A stretch of 64,000 bases of DNA from JACKBK01 sp963707275 (GCA_963707275.1 CAVPPH010000008.1:1-64000); one strand, 5' to 3'; shown: positions 36,586 to 46,267, counted from the stretch's first letter. A program made the numbers and translations. Notes: generated by a model from the sequence alone, not told the origin.

Positions 36586-37623
36586 TCATTCTCTGAGCGC
36601 GCTGACGAACGCATTTACATTGTAACGCATGTAGTCGAGATAGGTGGCAGCGGGTCCGCCAGCGTCGCTGAGTGAGCCGGTATATACGGGGATGATCCGG
36701 ATGCCTGTGTCATCGGCGACGCGTTGCGACAATGCGCTGTTGACCGTGTTGCCGACGAAGATTCCTCTTACGTCCAACGCGTGCAGCGCATCTTCAAGAC
36801 CGGCGATCTCCTGGGCGGAAGGCTCCGACAACGTGCTGTAGCCCGGAACGACCGCGCCTACTTGCTCGAACCCGTAGCGGTTGGCGAAGTAGCCGAAGAC
36901 GGCGTGATCGGTGACCAGTTTGCGACTGGCCTCTGGCACTGTGGCAACTTCCGCGCGGATCCAACTGTCCAGTGCCTGAAGTTCAGACTTGTAGGCCGCT
37001 GCGTTGGCGGCGAACGTCGCGGCGTTGGCGGGATCGATTTCGCTCAGGCCGCGCTGGATGTTGTCCACCCAGACCATGACGTTGTAGGGGTCGGTCCAGG
37101 TGTGCGGATCGCCGTCGCCGGGCGCTCTTTCCTCTTCGTGCCCGGCTTCCGCCGCGTGCTCTTCTGTACCTTCTATAGGTGTGATTCCGTCGGAGACGGC
37201 AACGATTTTGGCGTCACCCCCGGCGTTTTCCATCATGGCGGTCAGGAACGACTCAAGTTGGAGGCCGTTGATGAACACGGCGTCAGCCTTGTTGACGGCA
37301 GCGATGTCCACCGGCGCGGGTTCGAAGCCGTGCGGATCAGCGCCTGCCGGCAGCATGACTGTCAGATCGATGGCATCGCCGCCGACGTTGCGCACCACAT
37401 CGCCAACGATGGTTGTAGTCGCGACAACCTTCAGCGGTTGGCTGCCGCCGGCCGTTGCGTCGTTCGGGGTGGTTGCGCTCGATGATCCGCAGGCTGACAG
37501 CGTCAGGGCCAACGCGGCGAAGAGTGCGAGGCCCGCAATATGCCGAGTCCAGGAGGCTCCTGAGCCTAGGGGCGATCTGGCGGGGTTTGAATTCGATGAA
37601 GCGGCTGAGGTGCGCGCTGGCAT
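36586..37623 (-). CDS. Zinc/manganese ABC transporter substrate-binding lipoprotein (cluster A-I)
   Basis: Intact 345-residue metal-binding protein. A basic lead and helix (IAGLALFAALALTLSACGSS) give lipobox LSAC. The ZnuA/PsaA fold is clear: VVATTTIVGDVVRNVGGDAI, LPAGADPHGFEPAPVDIAAV (first metal His), an acidic His-containing loop HAAEAGHEEERAPGDGDPHT WTDPYNVMVW (second His), TDHAVFGYFANRYGFEQVGA (third His) and AGLEDALHALDVRGIFVGNT. The short His/Glu loop is typical of zinc binders. Upstream lie a consensus promoter and two Fur-type boxes. The ATPase and permease are not adjacent in this window. Confidence 0.9.
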   Translation of the reverse strand: MPARTSAASSNSNPARSPLGSGASWTRHIAGLALFAALALTLSACGSSSATTPNDATAGGSQPLKVVATTTIVGDVVRNVGGDAIDLTVMLPAGADPHGFEPAPVDIAAVNKADAVFINGLQLESFLTAMMENAGGDAKIVAVSDGITPIEGTEEHAAEAGHEEERAPGDGDPHTWTDPYNVMVWVDNIQRGLSEIDPANAATFAANAAAYKSELQALDSWIRAEVATVPEASRKLVTDHAVFGYFANRYGFEQVGAVVPGYSTLSEPSAQEIAGLEDALHALDVRGIFVGNTVNSALSQRVADDTGIRIIPVYTGSLSDAGGPAATYLDYMRYNVNAFVSALRE

Positions 37624-37649
37624 AATGAAGTCCTTCTGCGAAAAGGAAT

Positions 37650-37709
37650 TGAGACCCGCTCTCAGTGAGATTGGGTCTCAATTATCATCCTCGTCTGAAT
37701 CTTTGTCAA
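37650..37709 (-). promoter_or_regulatory. Promoter with two adjacent Fur/Zur-type boxes
   Basis: On the minus strand TTGACA (37704-37709), a 17-bp spacer and GATAAT (37681-37686) form a near-consensus promoter. Immediately downstream are two 15-bp boxes of the form TGAGA-N5-TCTCA: 37666-37680 and 37650-37664 on the + strand, 1 bp apart. Fur-family operators typically read TGAnAATnATTnTCA, so Zur or Mur control of the metal-binding lipoprotein gene is likely. Confidence 0.75.
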
Positions 37710-37763
37710 ATGGATGCGCATGAATCTGGTTAAACGGGCAAGGAGACGCAGCTCCCGAGTTAT

Positions 37764-38978
37764 CTAGCGCGGCGGGTGGACGGAGAGATATTGTTTGAGA
37801 ATATCAGCGGTCAACCCCAGAATATCGTAGGTTTCCCAGCCGGTTGGCCCGGCCAGCGTGTAGATTGCTGCACCGCGCACGTAGTCATCCTGCGCCAGGT
37901 TGCTGTCGTACCAGGCCAGTTGCTCGACGTAAAACCCCTCGGGCAGCGTGCTGACAAGCCCTTGCGAGCGCCAGTAGTCCGCGAATTCCTGCCAGCCGTT
38001 GCCGACCGGACCGGGCCGGCCAGCAACCAGCCCATCGACCCCGGTTTCGGTGATCACCAGCGGCACTGCCAGCCCAGCCGGTTCAAGAATGTCGCGGTAG
38101 ACCTTGCGGTAGCGTAGCGTCAGCCAGCCCTCGTCGCCCTCGTCGCTGCCAGCCTCCAGTTGGTTCGTCCCGGTCGCGAACCACATCTCCGGCGCGGAGT
38201 ATTCGTGCAGACCCAGGTATCCGCTGTGTTGCTGAACGGCTTGCAGCGCAGGGAAGAAGGCAGGCCACAGCTCCAGCGGCGGCTGGCCAGTGCCGAAGTT
38301 GCCGACGCACGAGCGCACGCCTGCTTCAGCCAGCAGCCGGGTGCGCTCGGCCTCGAATATCGCCAGGCTGGCCATCTGCTCGGCAGTGGTTACCGTCGGC
38401 TCGTTGTACGCTTCCCAGCAGTCGATGCTGGCCAGCCGGCGCGGCTCGGTGGCGATGGGCAACACCAGGTCGGCGAACTGGCGCGCCGCCGCAATCGGGT
38501 CCCAGTTGTCGAGATCAGGCAGAGGCAGCGGCGTATAGCGCGAGACGAGCAACGTGTTGGGCGAGACGTTTTTGATCTCGACGACGAAGTTGGGATCGTA
38601 CTCCAGCGTCTTGACTACGGCAACGTTGCCAGTTGCCAGCAGATCGAAAAGCTGCGGATGGTTGTAGCCCACAAACAGGCCTAGCTTGCTGGGCGGGCCG
38701 GGTGGAAACGGCGTCGCCGATGGCGTGGGCGTGGGTGTGGGCGCTGGAGTGTCGGTGGGCACGGCCTGAGCGACGCTGACGGTTTCAGTCGCCGGGGGCG
38801 AAGGTGTGGCCGCGGCAGTAGGCGTCGCAGTTGCCACACGGGTGGCGCTGGCGGTAAGCGTGGGAGTCGCGCTGGGCGCAGGTGTCTTGGTTGGTGTCGG
38901 CTGGTTGCACACGCTCAATATGATCAGCGCTGCAACCATCGCCGCGACCGTGGAAATGGTTCGATTGATCGGGTTCAT
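37764..38978 (-). CDS. Lipoprotein glycoside hydrolase-like protein (clan GH-A TIM barrel)
   Basis: Intact 404-residue protein. After a membrane helix, lipobox LSVC and a ~65-residue Thr/Pro linker, a TIM-barrel-like domain begins SKLGLFVGYNHPQLFDLLAT. Candidate catalytic residues match clan GH-A: acid/base Glu in IDCWEAYNEPTVTTAEQMAS and nucleophile Glu in VITETGVDGLVAG. The end reads AQDDYVRGAAIYTLAGPTGW ETYDI. GH5/GH39-like proteins attack beta-glycans. The exact family and substrate are not readable, and some Chloroflexota homologues may be non-catalytic. Start ATG 38978 precedes the hydrophobic helix. Confidence 0.72.
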   Translation of the reverse strand: MNPINRTISTVAAMVAALIILSVCNQPTPTKTPAPSATPTLTASATRVATATPTAAATPSPPATETVSVAQAVPTDTPAPTPTPTPSATPFPPGPPSKLGLFVGYNHPQLFDLLATGNVAVVKTLEYDPNFVVEIKNVSPNTLLVSRYTPLPLPDLDNWDPIAAARQFADLVLPIATEPRRLASIDCWEAYNEPTVTTAEQMASLAIFEAERTRLLAEAGVRSCVGNFGTGQPPLELWPAFFPALQAVQQHSGYLGLHEYSAPEMWFATGTNQLEAGSDEGDEGWLTLRYRKVYRDILEPAGLAVPLVITETGVDGLVAGRPGPVGNGWQEFADYWRSQGLVSTLPEGFYVEQLAWYDSNLAQDDYVRGAAIYTLAGPTGWETYDILGLTADILKQYLSVHPPR

Positions 38979-39068
38979 AGTGTTTGCCGGCTCACTGGGA
39001 GCCAGAGCAAAAGTATAGCACAGCCTTTCTGAATTGCACACAACGCCCGGCAAAGCGGCGGTGACAGT

Positions 39069-39758
39069 CTATTCCTCGGCGCACGACATACTGTAGCGCC
39101 AGCCGGCCGGTTTGTCAGCGAGCGGCGGCAGAGCGGACTCTGTCAGCAGCGGCTCGTCCGGCTGCGGTACGACAGTCCAGTAGCTGCGCAGCTTGCTGCC
39201 GAGGCCCAACAGGTCACCGCCCAGCCGCTCCTTGTCACCGATCACAAACCCGTAGCGACCAACCTCGCCGCGCGGATGCCAGATCGCGACGGTGTATTGG
39301 CCGTCCGCAGGCAGGGTGACGCGCTCGGACTGGCGCTCCCAATAGGAGGTACGGCTGAACGGCTCGTAGAAGGTCTCGGCAGGACCAGTTGGCGGAGCGA
39401 TCTGGACGACGCCCAGGTTATCTGCTTTTTCCACACGCAGCGGAAGCTGCCTCGCCGGCAGACCCGGTCCGACCAGCGCCAGGGACGGCGCAAATAGTTC
39501 CTGGCCAGCGATTTGAGGAATCGTGATCTCAAGCAGGATGCGCTGGCCAGCCTCGCCCGCGAAGGTGTAATAATCCACATCAGCCCGCGTGTCCAGCGTC
39601 GCGTAGACCACGGTCGATATCGTAGGGTCGTCGATTTCCCACGGCGCGTTTGCCGCGATGTCGATATCTTCGAAATATGGCCGATGTGCCAGCGCAGAGC
39701 TGGCTGTTGTCAGCAACAGCACTGCCGCCATCAATGCCGCAAAGGTTTTGGTCTTCAT
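39069..39758 (-). CDS. Secreted beta-rich protein of unknown function, 229 aa
   Basis: Intact. The signal peptide MKTKTFAALMAAVLLLTTAS ends SALA-HR. The mature part reads DPTISTVVYATLDTRADVDY YTFAGEAGQRILLEITIPQI, very like a bacterial pre-peptidase C-terminal (PPC) jelly roll (DVDYYTFxAxxGQ). A second beta segment follows with LPADGQYTVAIWHPRGEVGR YGFVIGDKERLGG. It resembles non-enzymatic surface proteins. It lies 91 bp downstream of the GH-like gene start on the same strand. No partner is obvious. Confidence 0.7.
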   Translation of the reverse strand: MKTKTFAALMAAVLLLTTASSALAHRPYFEDIDIAANAPWEIDDPTISTVVYATLDTRADVDYYTFAGEAGQRILLEITIPQIAGQELFAPSLALVGPGLPARQLPLRVEKADNLGVVQIAPPTGPAETFYEPFSRTSYWERQSERVTLPADGQYTVAIWHPRGEVGRYGFVIGDKERLGGDLLGLGSKLRSYWTVVPQPDEPLLTESALPPLADKPAGWRYSMSCAEE

Positions 39759-39798
39759 TCCGGACCTCTCCACTGTTCGTGCTCGAGTCTTGTCCGCG

Positions 39799-40716
39799 CT
39801 ACGCCATTACGGGTTCAGAAGCCGGCTCGGCTGCGCCGTTTGCGCTTCTCACCGGCGGAACAACGGTGTGGATCTGCAAGAGTTGTTCACTGACCTGCCA
39901 AAGTCGGGCCTGGTCGGCCCGGCTGTAGCTGGCTTTGGAGCTATCCTTCGGCTTGCAATTCTGGAAGTAGGTGCCGGTCACGCCTTCGACCTCCGGCGAT
40001 GTGGCCAGATAGATGCTGGTTGCCGCGCCCTTTTCCTCACTCACAGCCATGATCTGTGACATCCGCAGCCCCACGCGCTGAAGGGTGCTCTCGCTGTTGT
40101 TGGTGCGACCGAAATTGCTGGCTACGAAGCCGGGGTGCAACGCGTTGGCTGTGACGCCCGTGCCTTCCAGCCGGCGCGCCAATTCGTAGGTGAAGAGTAC
40201 GTTGGCCAGCTTGGACTGACCGTAGGCGCGCCAGCCGCTGTATTTTTCCTTGCCCTGAAGGTCATCGAAATTCATCCCGCCAAACGAGTGCGCGCCCGAC
40301 GAGACGCTGACGATCCGGGACGGCGCGCTGGCAACGATGATGTCCAGGAGCAAGTTGGTGAGATAGAAGTACCCCACCAGGTGATTGAGCGCAAAGGTGT
40401 TCTCGAAACCGTCCACCGTCTCACCGCGGGTCATGAAGATCGCGCCGGCATTGTTCACCAGCACGTCCAGGCGGTCGAACTTGCTGCGAAACTCCTGCGC
40501 CAGTACTTTCGTCGCACTGATGGACGAAAGGTCGGCCAGCAGATAAGAGACGCGCCCGTTGCCAGTTTCATTCTGGATGGCGCTGACAACGCCGCGCGCC
40601 TTGGCTTCGTTGCGCCCGACGATGACTACGGTCGCACCTTTGCGGGCGATCTCCAGGGCGGTTACCCGTCCAATTCCGGCGGTCGCGCCGGTTACCATCA
40701 CTGTTTTGTTTTTCAT
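39799..40716 (-). CDS. Short-chain dehydrogenase/reductase (retinol-dehydrogenase-like)
   Basis: Intact 305-residue SDR. Cofactor motif TGATAGIGRVTALEIARKGA, NADP-favouring VGRNEAKA, NNAG motif VLVNNAGAIF, catalytic Ser in VSVSSGAHSFGG and YxxxK in YGQSKLANVLFTYELARRL. The DFDG-like FDDL and ALHPGFVASNFG segments resemble the RDH11-14/WWOX-like branch. It is the last of three genes (peroxiredoxin, SDR, SDR) with 23-bp and 41-bp gaps. The substrate may be a lipid-derived carbonyl, which would fit co-expression with a peroxidase. Confidence 0.87.
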   Translation of the reverse strand: MKNKTVMVTGATAGIGRVTALEIARKGATVVIVGRNEAKARGVVSAIQNETGNGRVSYLLADLSSISATKVLAQEFRSKFDRLDVLVNNAGAIFMTRGETVDGFENTFALNHLVGYFYLTNLLLDIIVASAPSRIVSVSSGAHSFGGMNFDDLQGKEKYSGWRAYGQSKLANVLFTYELARRLEGTGVTANALHPGFVASNFGRTNNSESTLQRVGLRMSQIMAVSEEKGAATSIYLATSPEVEGVTGTYFQNCKPKDSSKASYSRADQARLWQVSEQLLQIHTVVPPVRSANGAAEPASEPVMA

Positions 40717-40739
40717 GATAGGATCTTTTCTCTCGTTCC

Positions 40740-41372
40740 CTATAGATCGAGCTTGCCGGTATGCCCTTCAGCATATGCCTGCATGATTTTCTGTGCAAGA
40801 TCGGATGGCGCCATAGCGTTGGCTGGCATCTGGAAGGGCACCTTGGCCCATAGGTCGGTCTTGACGGCGCCAGGACGAGCGATTGTCACCCGCTGCTTGC
40901 GCGATTCCTTGCGCAGTGTCTCTGCAAAAGCTTCGAGGCCCGCCTTAGCAGCCGCATAAGCACTCAGACCCGGTATCTGCATCCGCTCGCTGACAGCTCC
41001 GACAAAGAACAAATGGGCATCCGGAGCCAGCAGCGGCTGGCTGTAATGAGCAGTCAGGAACGCGCCGGTCAGGTTGGCGTCCATAATGCGGTTCCAGACT
41101 GATGACGACATAGTCGCCACCTTGTCCGACACAATGTCGCCGGCCGCGTAGACCCAAAGATCCACCTGCGGGAAGGTGTAACCGGCTGTAACCACTGCCT
41201 GTTCAACATCGACGCGCCTGCTGACGTCGGCCTCGATGACATGAGGTGTCAGACGGAGCAGATTCCCTTTGTCCCTGGCAATCGCAACGACCGTCCAGTC
41301 ATCGGTGACAAGCCGCTCGACGAGTGACTCGCCGATTCCGCCGCTTGCACCCCAAACCATTGCAGTTCTCAT
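40740..41372 (-). CDS. Short-chain dehydrogenase/reductase, 210 aa
   Basis: Intact SDR beginning MRTAMVWGASGGIGESLVER (GASGGIG cofactor loop). It continues VVAIARDKGNLLRL and LWVYAAGDIVSDKVATMSSS (NNAG replaced by YAAG), with LFFVGAVSERMQIPGLSAYA AAKAGLEAF supplying Ser/Tyr/Lys (YAAAK). The short length and lack of a long substrate loop match small reductases often annotated as oxidoreductases. It lies in the middle of the peroxiredoxin-SDR-SDR operon. Confidence 0.87.
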   Translation of the reverse strand: MRTAMVWGASGGIGESLVERLVTDDWTVVAIARDKGNLLRLTPHVIEADVSRRVDVEQAVVTAGYTFPQVDLWVYAAGDIVSDKVATMSSSVWNRIMDANLTGAFLTAHYSQPLLAPDAHLFFVGAVSERMQIPGLSAYAAAKAGLEAFAETLRKESRKQRVTIARPGAVKTDLWAKVPFQMPANAMAPSDLAQKIMQAYAEGHTGKLDL

Positions 41373-41413
41373 GATTTTGCTTTCGTATTTCTTGAAGAGG
41401 CCGCTGGCGCCTG

Positions 41414-41899
41414 TTAAGCTGTCTCGGCGATTTCTGCGTTCACGGCATCCAGAACGGCGAACAACTCGCTGTTGGGAACAATGTCGCTCATGGCATTGCC
41501 GTAGTGCTTGAACCTGACCTGGCCTTGCCTGTCGATGACCATCAATGCCGGCATACGGCCGAATTTGAGCAGTTTGACTTGCTGTCCGTATTGATTTGCA
41601 ACTTCGTGATCGGGATCTGCCAGGCCGACGCAGGGAATATCTTCTTTCTGCCAGTAACTGACAAATGCCGCCTGGTCTTCAGGTCCAACAATGATGACCT
41701 CAGTGTCTCGTTGAGTGAACTGCTCGTAGTCTTGACGCAACTGCGCCATATGCCTGCGGCAGTGCGGTCACATGAAGCCCCGGTTGAAGACCAGCACAAC
41801 ATTTTTGTGGTTGCGATAATCGGAAAGCCTGACTTGCTCACCGGCAGTGTCTGTCAGGGTGAAATCAGGAGCCTCGCCTGAGGGTGGAAACTGTGTCAT
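41414..41899 (-). CDS. Peroxiredoxin-like redoxin with in-frame TGA (probable selenocysteine) at the active site
   Basis: From ATG 41899 (AGAGG about 7 nt upstream) one unbroken frame of 161 residues runs to the stop at 41414, interrupted only by TGA at 41770-41768, codon 44. The context is VVLVFNRGFM-U-PHCRRHMA, where family members carry the peroxidatic Cys, giving a UxxC motif with C47. The rest is a standard AhpC/TSA-type thioredoxin fold (AQLRQDYEQFTQRDTEVIIV, KFGRMPALMVIDRQGQVRF). A SECIS-like hairpin starts 20 nt after the TGA. I read it as a selenoprotein that reduces peroxides. A Cys-to-TGA substitution error is the alternative. Confidence 0.75.
41733..41748 (-). promoter_or_regulatory. 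Candidate bacterial SECIS element
   Basis: In the mRNA, nucleotides +20 to +35 after the UGA read UGGCGCAGUUGCGUCA and fold into a six-pair stem (one G-U) capped by AGUU. The loop starts 25 nt past UGA and has G in its first two positions with a GU dinucleotide. As I recall them, bacterial SECIS rules ask for an apical loop 16-37 nt downstream with such a G. Confidence 0.6.
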
Positions 41900-41962
41900 G
41901 GAAGTGCCTCTTTCGGAACAGTAGTCGGGAATGTCTTTGAGCGTGCAAGTGGCTTTATATTG

Positions 41963-41998
41963 GTCGTAGGCGGTCCGGGATCCCGGACCGCCTACGAC
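41963..41998. repeat. Perfect 36-bp palindrome after the fasciclin gene
   Basis: GTCGTAGGCGGTCCGGGA (41963-41980) is followed directly by its exact reverse complement (41981-41998). It lies 18 bp past the fasciclin stop and 64 bp before the peroxiredoxin start, both on the minus strand, so it probably terminates the fasciclin transcript. The outer bases and the flank ACGAGCTT resemble the element at 36262. Confidence 0.75.
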
Positions 41999-42015
41999 AC
42001 GAGCTTTATTTTGTG

Positions 42016-43474
42016 TTAGTTGCCGGCTGGGATCAGCACGGTATCGATCACATGGATCACGCCGTTGGATGCCTCGATGTCGGCGCCCAGAACCTTGGCG
42101 ATGTTGTTGATGGTCACGTTGTCACCGACTGCAGTCACGGTCAGCGGGCGCTCCAGCAGGGTGGTGATGAACCCGCGCTCGATCACATCGGAGGCCATCA
42201 GTTTGCCTGAGACCACGTGGTAGAGCAGGATGTCGGCCAGCGCTTCAGGATCGGCCAGTAGGCTCTCGAGTGTGCCTTCGGGCAAGGCTGCAAACGCCTC
42301 ATCGGTGGGAGCGAAGACGGTCAGCGGACCTTCGCCCCGCAGGGCATCCTCCAGACCAGCGGCCTGAACCGCGGCGATCAGGGTGTTGAAGCTGCCGGCA
42401 GCGATCGCCGTGTCTACGATATCCTTAGCCATGGCGTCGTCCGCCATCGCGTCATCTTCCATAGCGCCTTCAGCCGGCGGCAGGATCACCGCGTCGATGA
42501 CGTGGATGACGCCGTTGGAAGCCTCGACGTCGGTGGCGACGATGTTGGCGTCGTTGATCATGGGCTTGCCATCGACGATGGAGAAGCTGACCGGTGCGCC
42601 TTGCAGGGTCTCGGCCTCAAGACCGTCAGCGACGCTCTCAGCCATCACCTTGCCGGCGATCACGTGGTAGAGCAGGATGTCGGCCAGCGCTTCAGGATCG
42701 GCCAGCAGGCTCTCGACTGTGCCTTCTGGCAGGGCTGCGAACGCTTCGTCGGTGGGAGCGAAGACGGTGAACGGGCCGTCGCCGCGCAGGGCGTCTTCCA
42801 GACCAGCGGCCTGAACGGCGGCCACCAGGGTGTTGAAGCTGCCGGCAGCGACCGCGGTGTCAACGATATCCTTGGCCATCGCGTCGTCTTCCATCGCGCC
42901 CTCGGCCGGCGGCAGGATCACCGCGTCGATGACGTGGATGACGCCGTTGGAAGCCTCGACGTCGGTGGCGACGATGTTGGCGTCGTTGATCATGGGCTTG
43001 CCATCGACGATGGAGAAGCTGACCGGCTGCACCTTGCCAGCGTGTCGGCCTCGAGGCCGTCAGTCACGCTGGCTGCCATGACCTTACCACCGATCACGTG
43101 GTAGAGCAAGATCTTGCTCAGTTCCTCAGGATCGGCCAGCAGGCTTTCGACGGTGCCTTCGGGCAGGGCTGCGAATGCTTCATCGGTCGGGGCGAAGACG
43201 GTGAACGGGCCGTCGCCACGGAGGGCCTCTTCCAGACCGGCGGCCTGAACGGCAGCCACCAGGGTGTTGAAGCTGCCAGCGGCAATCGCAGTGTCAACGA
43301 TGTCCTTGGCCATCTCGGCCTCGGCGGGCGCCTCGGAACCGGCAGCAGGCTGCTGCTCGGCCGGGGCAGTAGTTGCCTCAGGGGCAGTGTTCTGAACGGC
43401 GGGCGTGGCGCAGGCGCTCACGACCAGTACGAAGAATCAACAACAGTGGTACTCACGGACCAGCGGGTTTTCAT
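42016..43474 (-). CDS. Secreted/lipoprotein with three fasciclin (FAS1) domains, frameshifted N-terminus
   Basis: The start at 43474 (MKTRWSVSTT, with GGAGAGAAC upstream) shifts frame within the signal region and reaches lipobox VSAC. Three FAS1 domains follow, each with FNTLVAAVQAAGLEDALRG, FTVFAPTDEAFAALPEGT, ILLYHVI and NGVIHVIDAVILP. Linkers are Met/Asp-rich (GAMEDDAMA). FAS1 domains mediate cell-surface adhesion. Domains one and two are nearly identical at the DNA level; domain three diverges at its end (ERGFITTLLERPLTVTAVGD). Frameshifts lie near 43028 and 43435. Repaired length is about 485 residues. Confidence 0.88.
42473..43026 (-). repeat. Direct repeat: identical 122-bp blocks inside the fasciclin gene
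   Basis: Bases 42473-42594 and 42905-43026 are identical as far as I can compare them (from GCCGGCGGCAGG to GACCGG). They cover the C-terminal part of FAS1 domains two and one respectively. Surrounding sequence is also very similar. This indicates recent duplication or gene conversion. Confidence 0.85.
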
Positions 43475-43574
43475 TGTTCTCTCCTTTAGGTAAACAGTTT
43501 GTTATCAAAACCTCGACAAAAACTATCTACCTTATCTATCCGCATCTGTAAAGTAGGTCAAGCTCCAATTCTGT

Positions 43575-44557
<983 letters not shown>

Positions 44558-44679
44558 GGATAGCTCCTCAGTTGAAATAGTGTTACCTGAGCCACAACGA
44601 ATGGAAAAGCGAAGAGGAGCGAAAACCTTACTGTGTTCACAGTGGTGTCGCTCCTCTTCATCCATAACAGATCGATCGT

Positions 44680-45137
44680 TTACTTGACGACCAATTTGCC
44701 CTGCATGATCGGGTAGTGGCCGGAAACGGTGCAGATCACAAGGTACTCACCTGGCTCGGGCGCTGTGAACGTCACGGTTTCCTTGCCGCCGCCATCAACG
44801 ACGCCCGCATCGAACAGCAAACGGTCCGCATGTTCGGTTTCAATGAACGGGTTTGGCACCTCGGCGCCAGGCTTCACGATCGGCCCAGTTGTGCTGCAAT
44901 GCGCCTTGGTTGTCCAGGTTGACCGTAACTGTCGCACCGCTGGTCACGGTCCAAACAGGTGGATTAGTCTGGTTGTCATTGGTGTCACCAAAGTAGATGT
45001 CGTGCATGACAACATTGATCGTTTCCGCAGCCGGCGCTTCTACACCCGTCGTCTCGACCGGTGCAGAACTACCGCCACAGGCCGCCACAGACCAGTGCGG
45101 CGGTCGTCACAAGTGTAATCAACAGTAACCGTTTCAT
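44680..45137 (-). CDS. Cupredoxin (plastocyanin-like) lipoprotein, frameshifted
   Basis: The start MKRLLLITLVTTAALV shifts frame by one extra base to lipobox AACGGSS. The cupredoxin domain reads INVVMHDIYFGDTND, GATVTVNLDNQGALQHNW (first copper His in QHN) and, after another extra base near 44882, ETVTFTAPEPGEYLVICTVS GHYPIMQGKLVV, where CxxxGH..M supplies Cys, His and Met. All four type-1 copper ligands are therefore present. Length is about 150 residues. It is likely an outer-face electron carrier for a respiratory oxidase or nitrite/N2O reductase. Confidence 0.87.
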
Positions 45138-45229
45138 ACAGTACTCTCCTTGTTCAACTCATACGATTATCCCGAGGGTCTGAGCATCCGTCCAATCAAC
45201 TCTCTGTCACAAACTTCACAAGGAATGTA

Positions 45230-46030
45230 TCATGCCAATTCACAATTGTCAAGGTATTGAATAGCTTTGTTAGTCAGCATGGAAGGCACCTTACGAACCT
45301 GACGCTGATCGCTACTCAACATCTGAATAGCGGCTTCGACAGTCTGGCTCTGCTGGTCCTCGCGGCTGATCGTCGCTTGTCCATCGCCCGGTTGATCGCC
45401 GTAGTAGCCGAACTGCGCGTGGTTGCCGCCCTCGATCGGCACCCAGGTCGTGTCAGCGGCAGAAGCGGGCGGGACGCCTCGATGTCGGCAGGCGTCGCCA
45501 GGCCGTCCTCGGTTGCCGAGACAGAGTAGACCGTCAGGACGTCGAAAGCCGGACAGGTCGTCGCTGCCCGCTGGATAGGACGCCAGCAGGAACAGCCCGT
45601 CGATGAGGTCAGGGTTGTTGCGGGTGAAACTGGCAGCCATGCTGCCGCCCAGCGAATGGCCGCCGATGGCCCAGTGCTCCACCTCCGGGTAGGCGGCGAT
45701 GACGTCGGCCGCGCGGTCGATGCCGAAGACGGCCAGGTTCAGCGGCATCGGCACGATCACCACCGGATAGCCGGCCTCGGCGATCGCGCGCGCCATGGGT
45801 GCATACGATCTTGGATCGACCCGGCCGCCGGGGTAGAAGATCAGGCCGGTGTTGTGCGCGTCCGTGCAGGCATGAAGGACAGCCAGGGATCGGTCACGAC
45901 CGTGACGTTAGCGTCGGACTCCAGCGCGGCCAGCGCTTCCGGCATCGGACCCAGCGGCGTGCTGCCCCAGATCACGAAGGCAACAACGGCAATCGCAAAC
46001 ACTGCGACTCACTGCGATAAGAATTTTCAT
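45230..46030 (-). CDS. Membrane-anchored alpha/beta hydrolase (Abhydrolase_5-like), frameshifted
   Basis: Starts MKILIAVSRS at 46030 and shifts into VFAIAVVAFVIWGSTPLGPM, an anchor helix. The domain reads GLIFYPGGRVDPRSYAPMAR AIAEAGYPVVIVPMPLNLAV, nucleophile elbow WAIGGHSLGGSMAASFTRNN, LTVYSVSATEDGLATPADIE (acid region) and VPIEGGNHAQFGYYGDQPGD (catalytic His). Four or so one-base errors lie near 45990, 45865, 45545 and 45460. The GGNHAQFGxYGxQ signature is typical of the Abhydrolase_5 carboxylesterase-like family. Repaired length is about 265 residues. Confidence 0.8.
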
Positions 46031-46117
46031 CCACGTTTTCAAAGCTCAATCTCCTTGGGTGACGAAGTTTTGTCTATGTTTGTGTTGAATTATAGATGAG
46101 ATGGATAGGACGGTCAA

Positions 46118-46196
46118 GATTTCGCCTTCGACAAGCTCAGGCTACGTCTTAATCGATCGACGTCAGGCTACGCCGTACACGATCGACAAGCTCAGG
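46118..46196. repeat. Repeated GACAAGCTCAGGCT motif upstream of the MFS gene
   Basis: The motif GACAAGCTCAGGCT occurs at about 46128-46141 and 46184-46197, with a degenerate copy (GACGTCAGGCT) between. Such motifs are common genomic repeats. They fill most of the gap between the divergent hydrolase and MFS genes. Confidence 0.45.
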
Positions 46197-46267
46197 CTGC
46201 ACGTCGCGGCAAGGCTTGGCAGTTCCATTCGCTTCGCCAGTTGGCGCAGGCAGGTGTCTGGCGTAAA

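Noticed and set aside
41758..41767. Alternative, larger stem directly after the peroxiredoxin TGA (CGCACUGCC pairing with GCGCAGUUGCG)
   Set aside because: It can form with two bulges, but its loop begins only about 10 nt after UGA, too close for a bacterial SECIS; the hairpin at 41733-41748 fits better.
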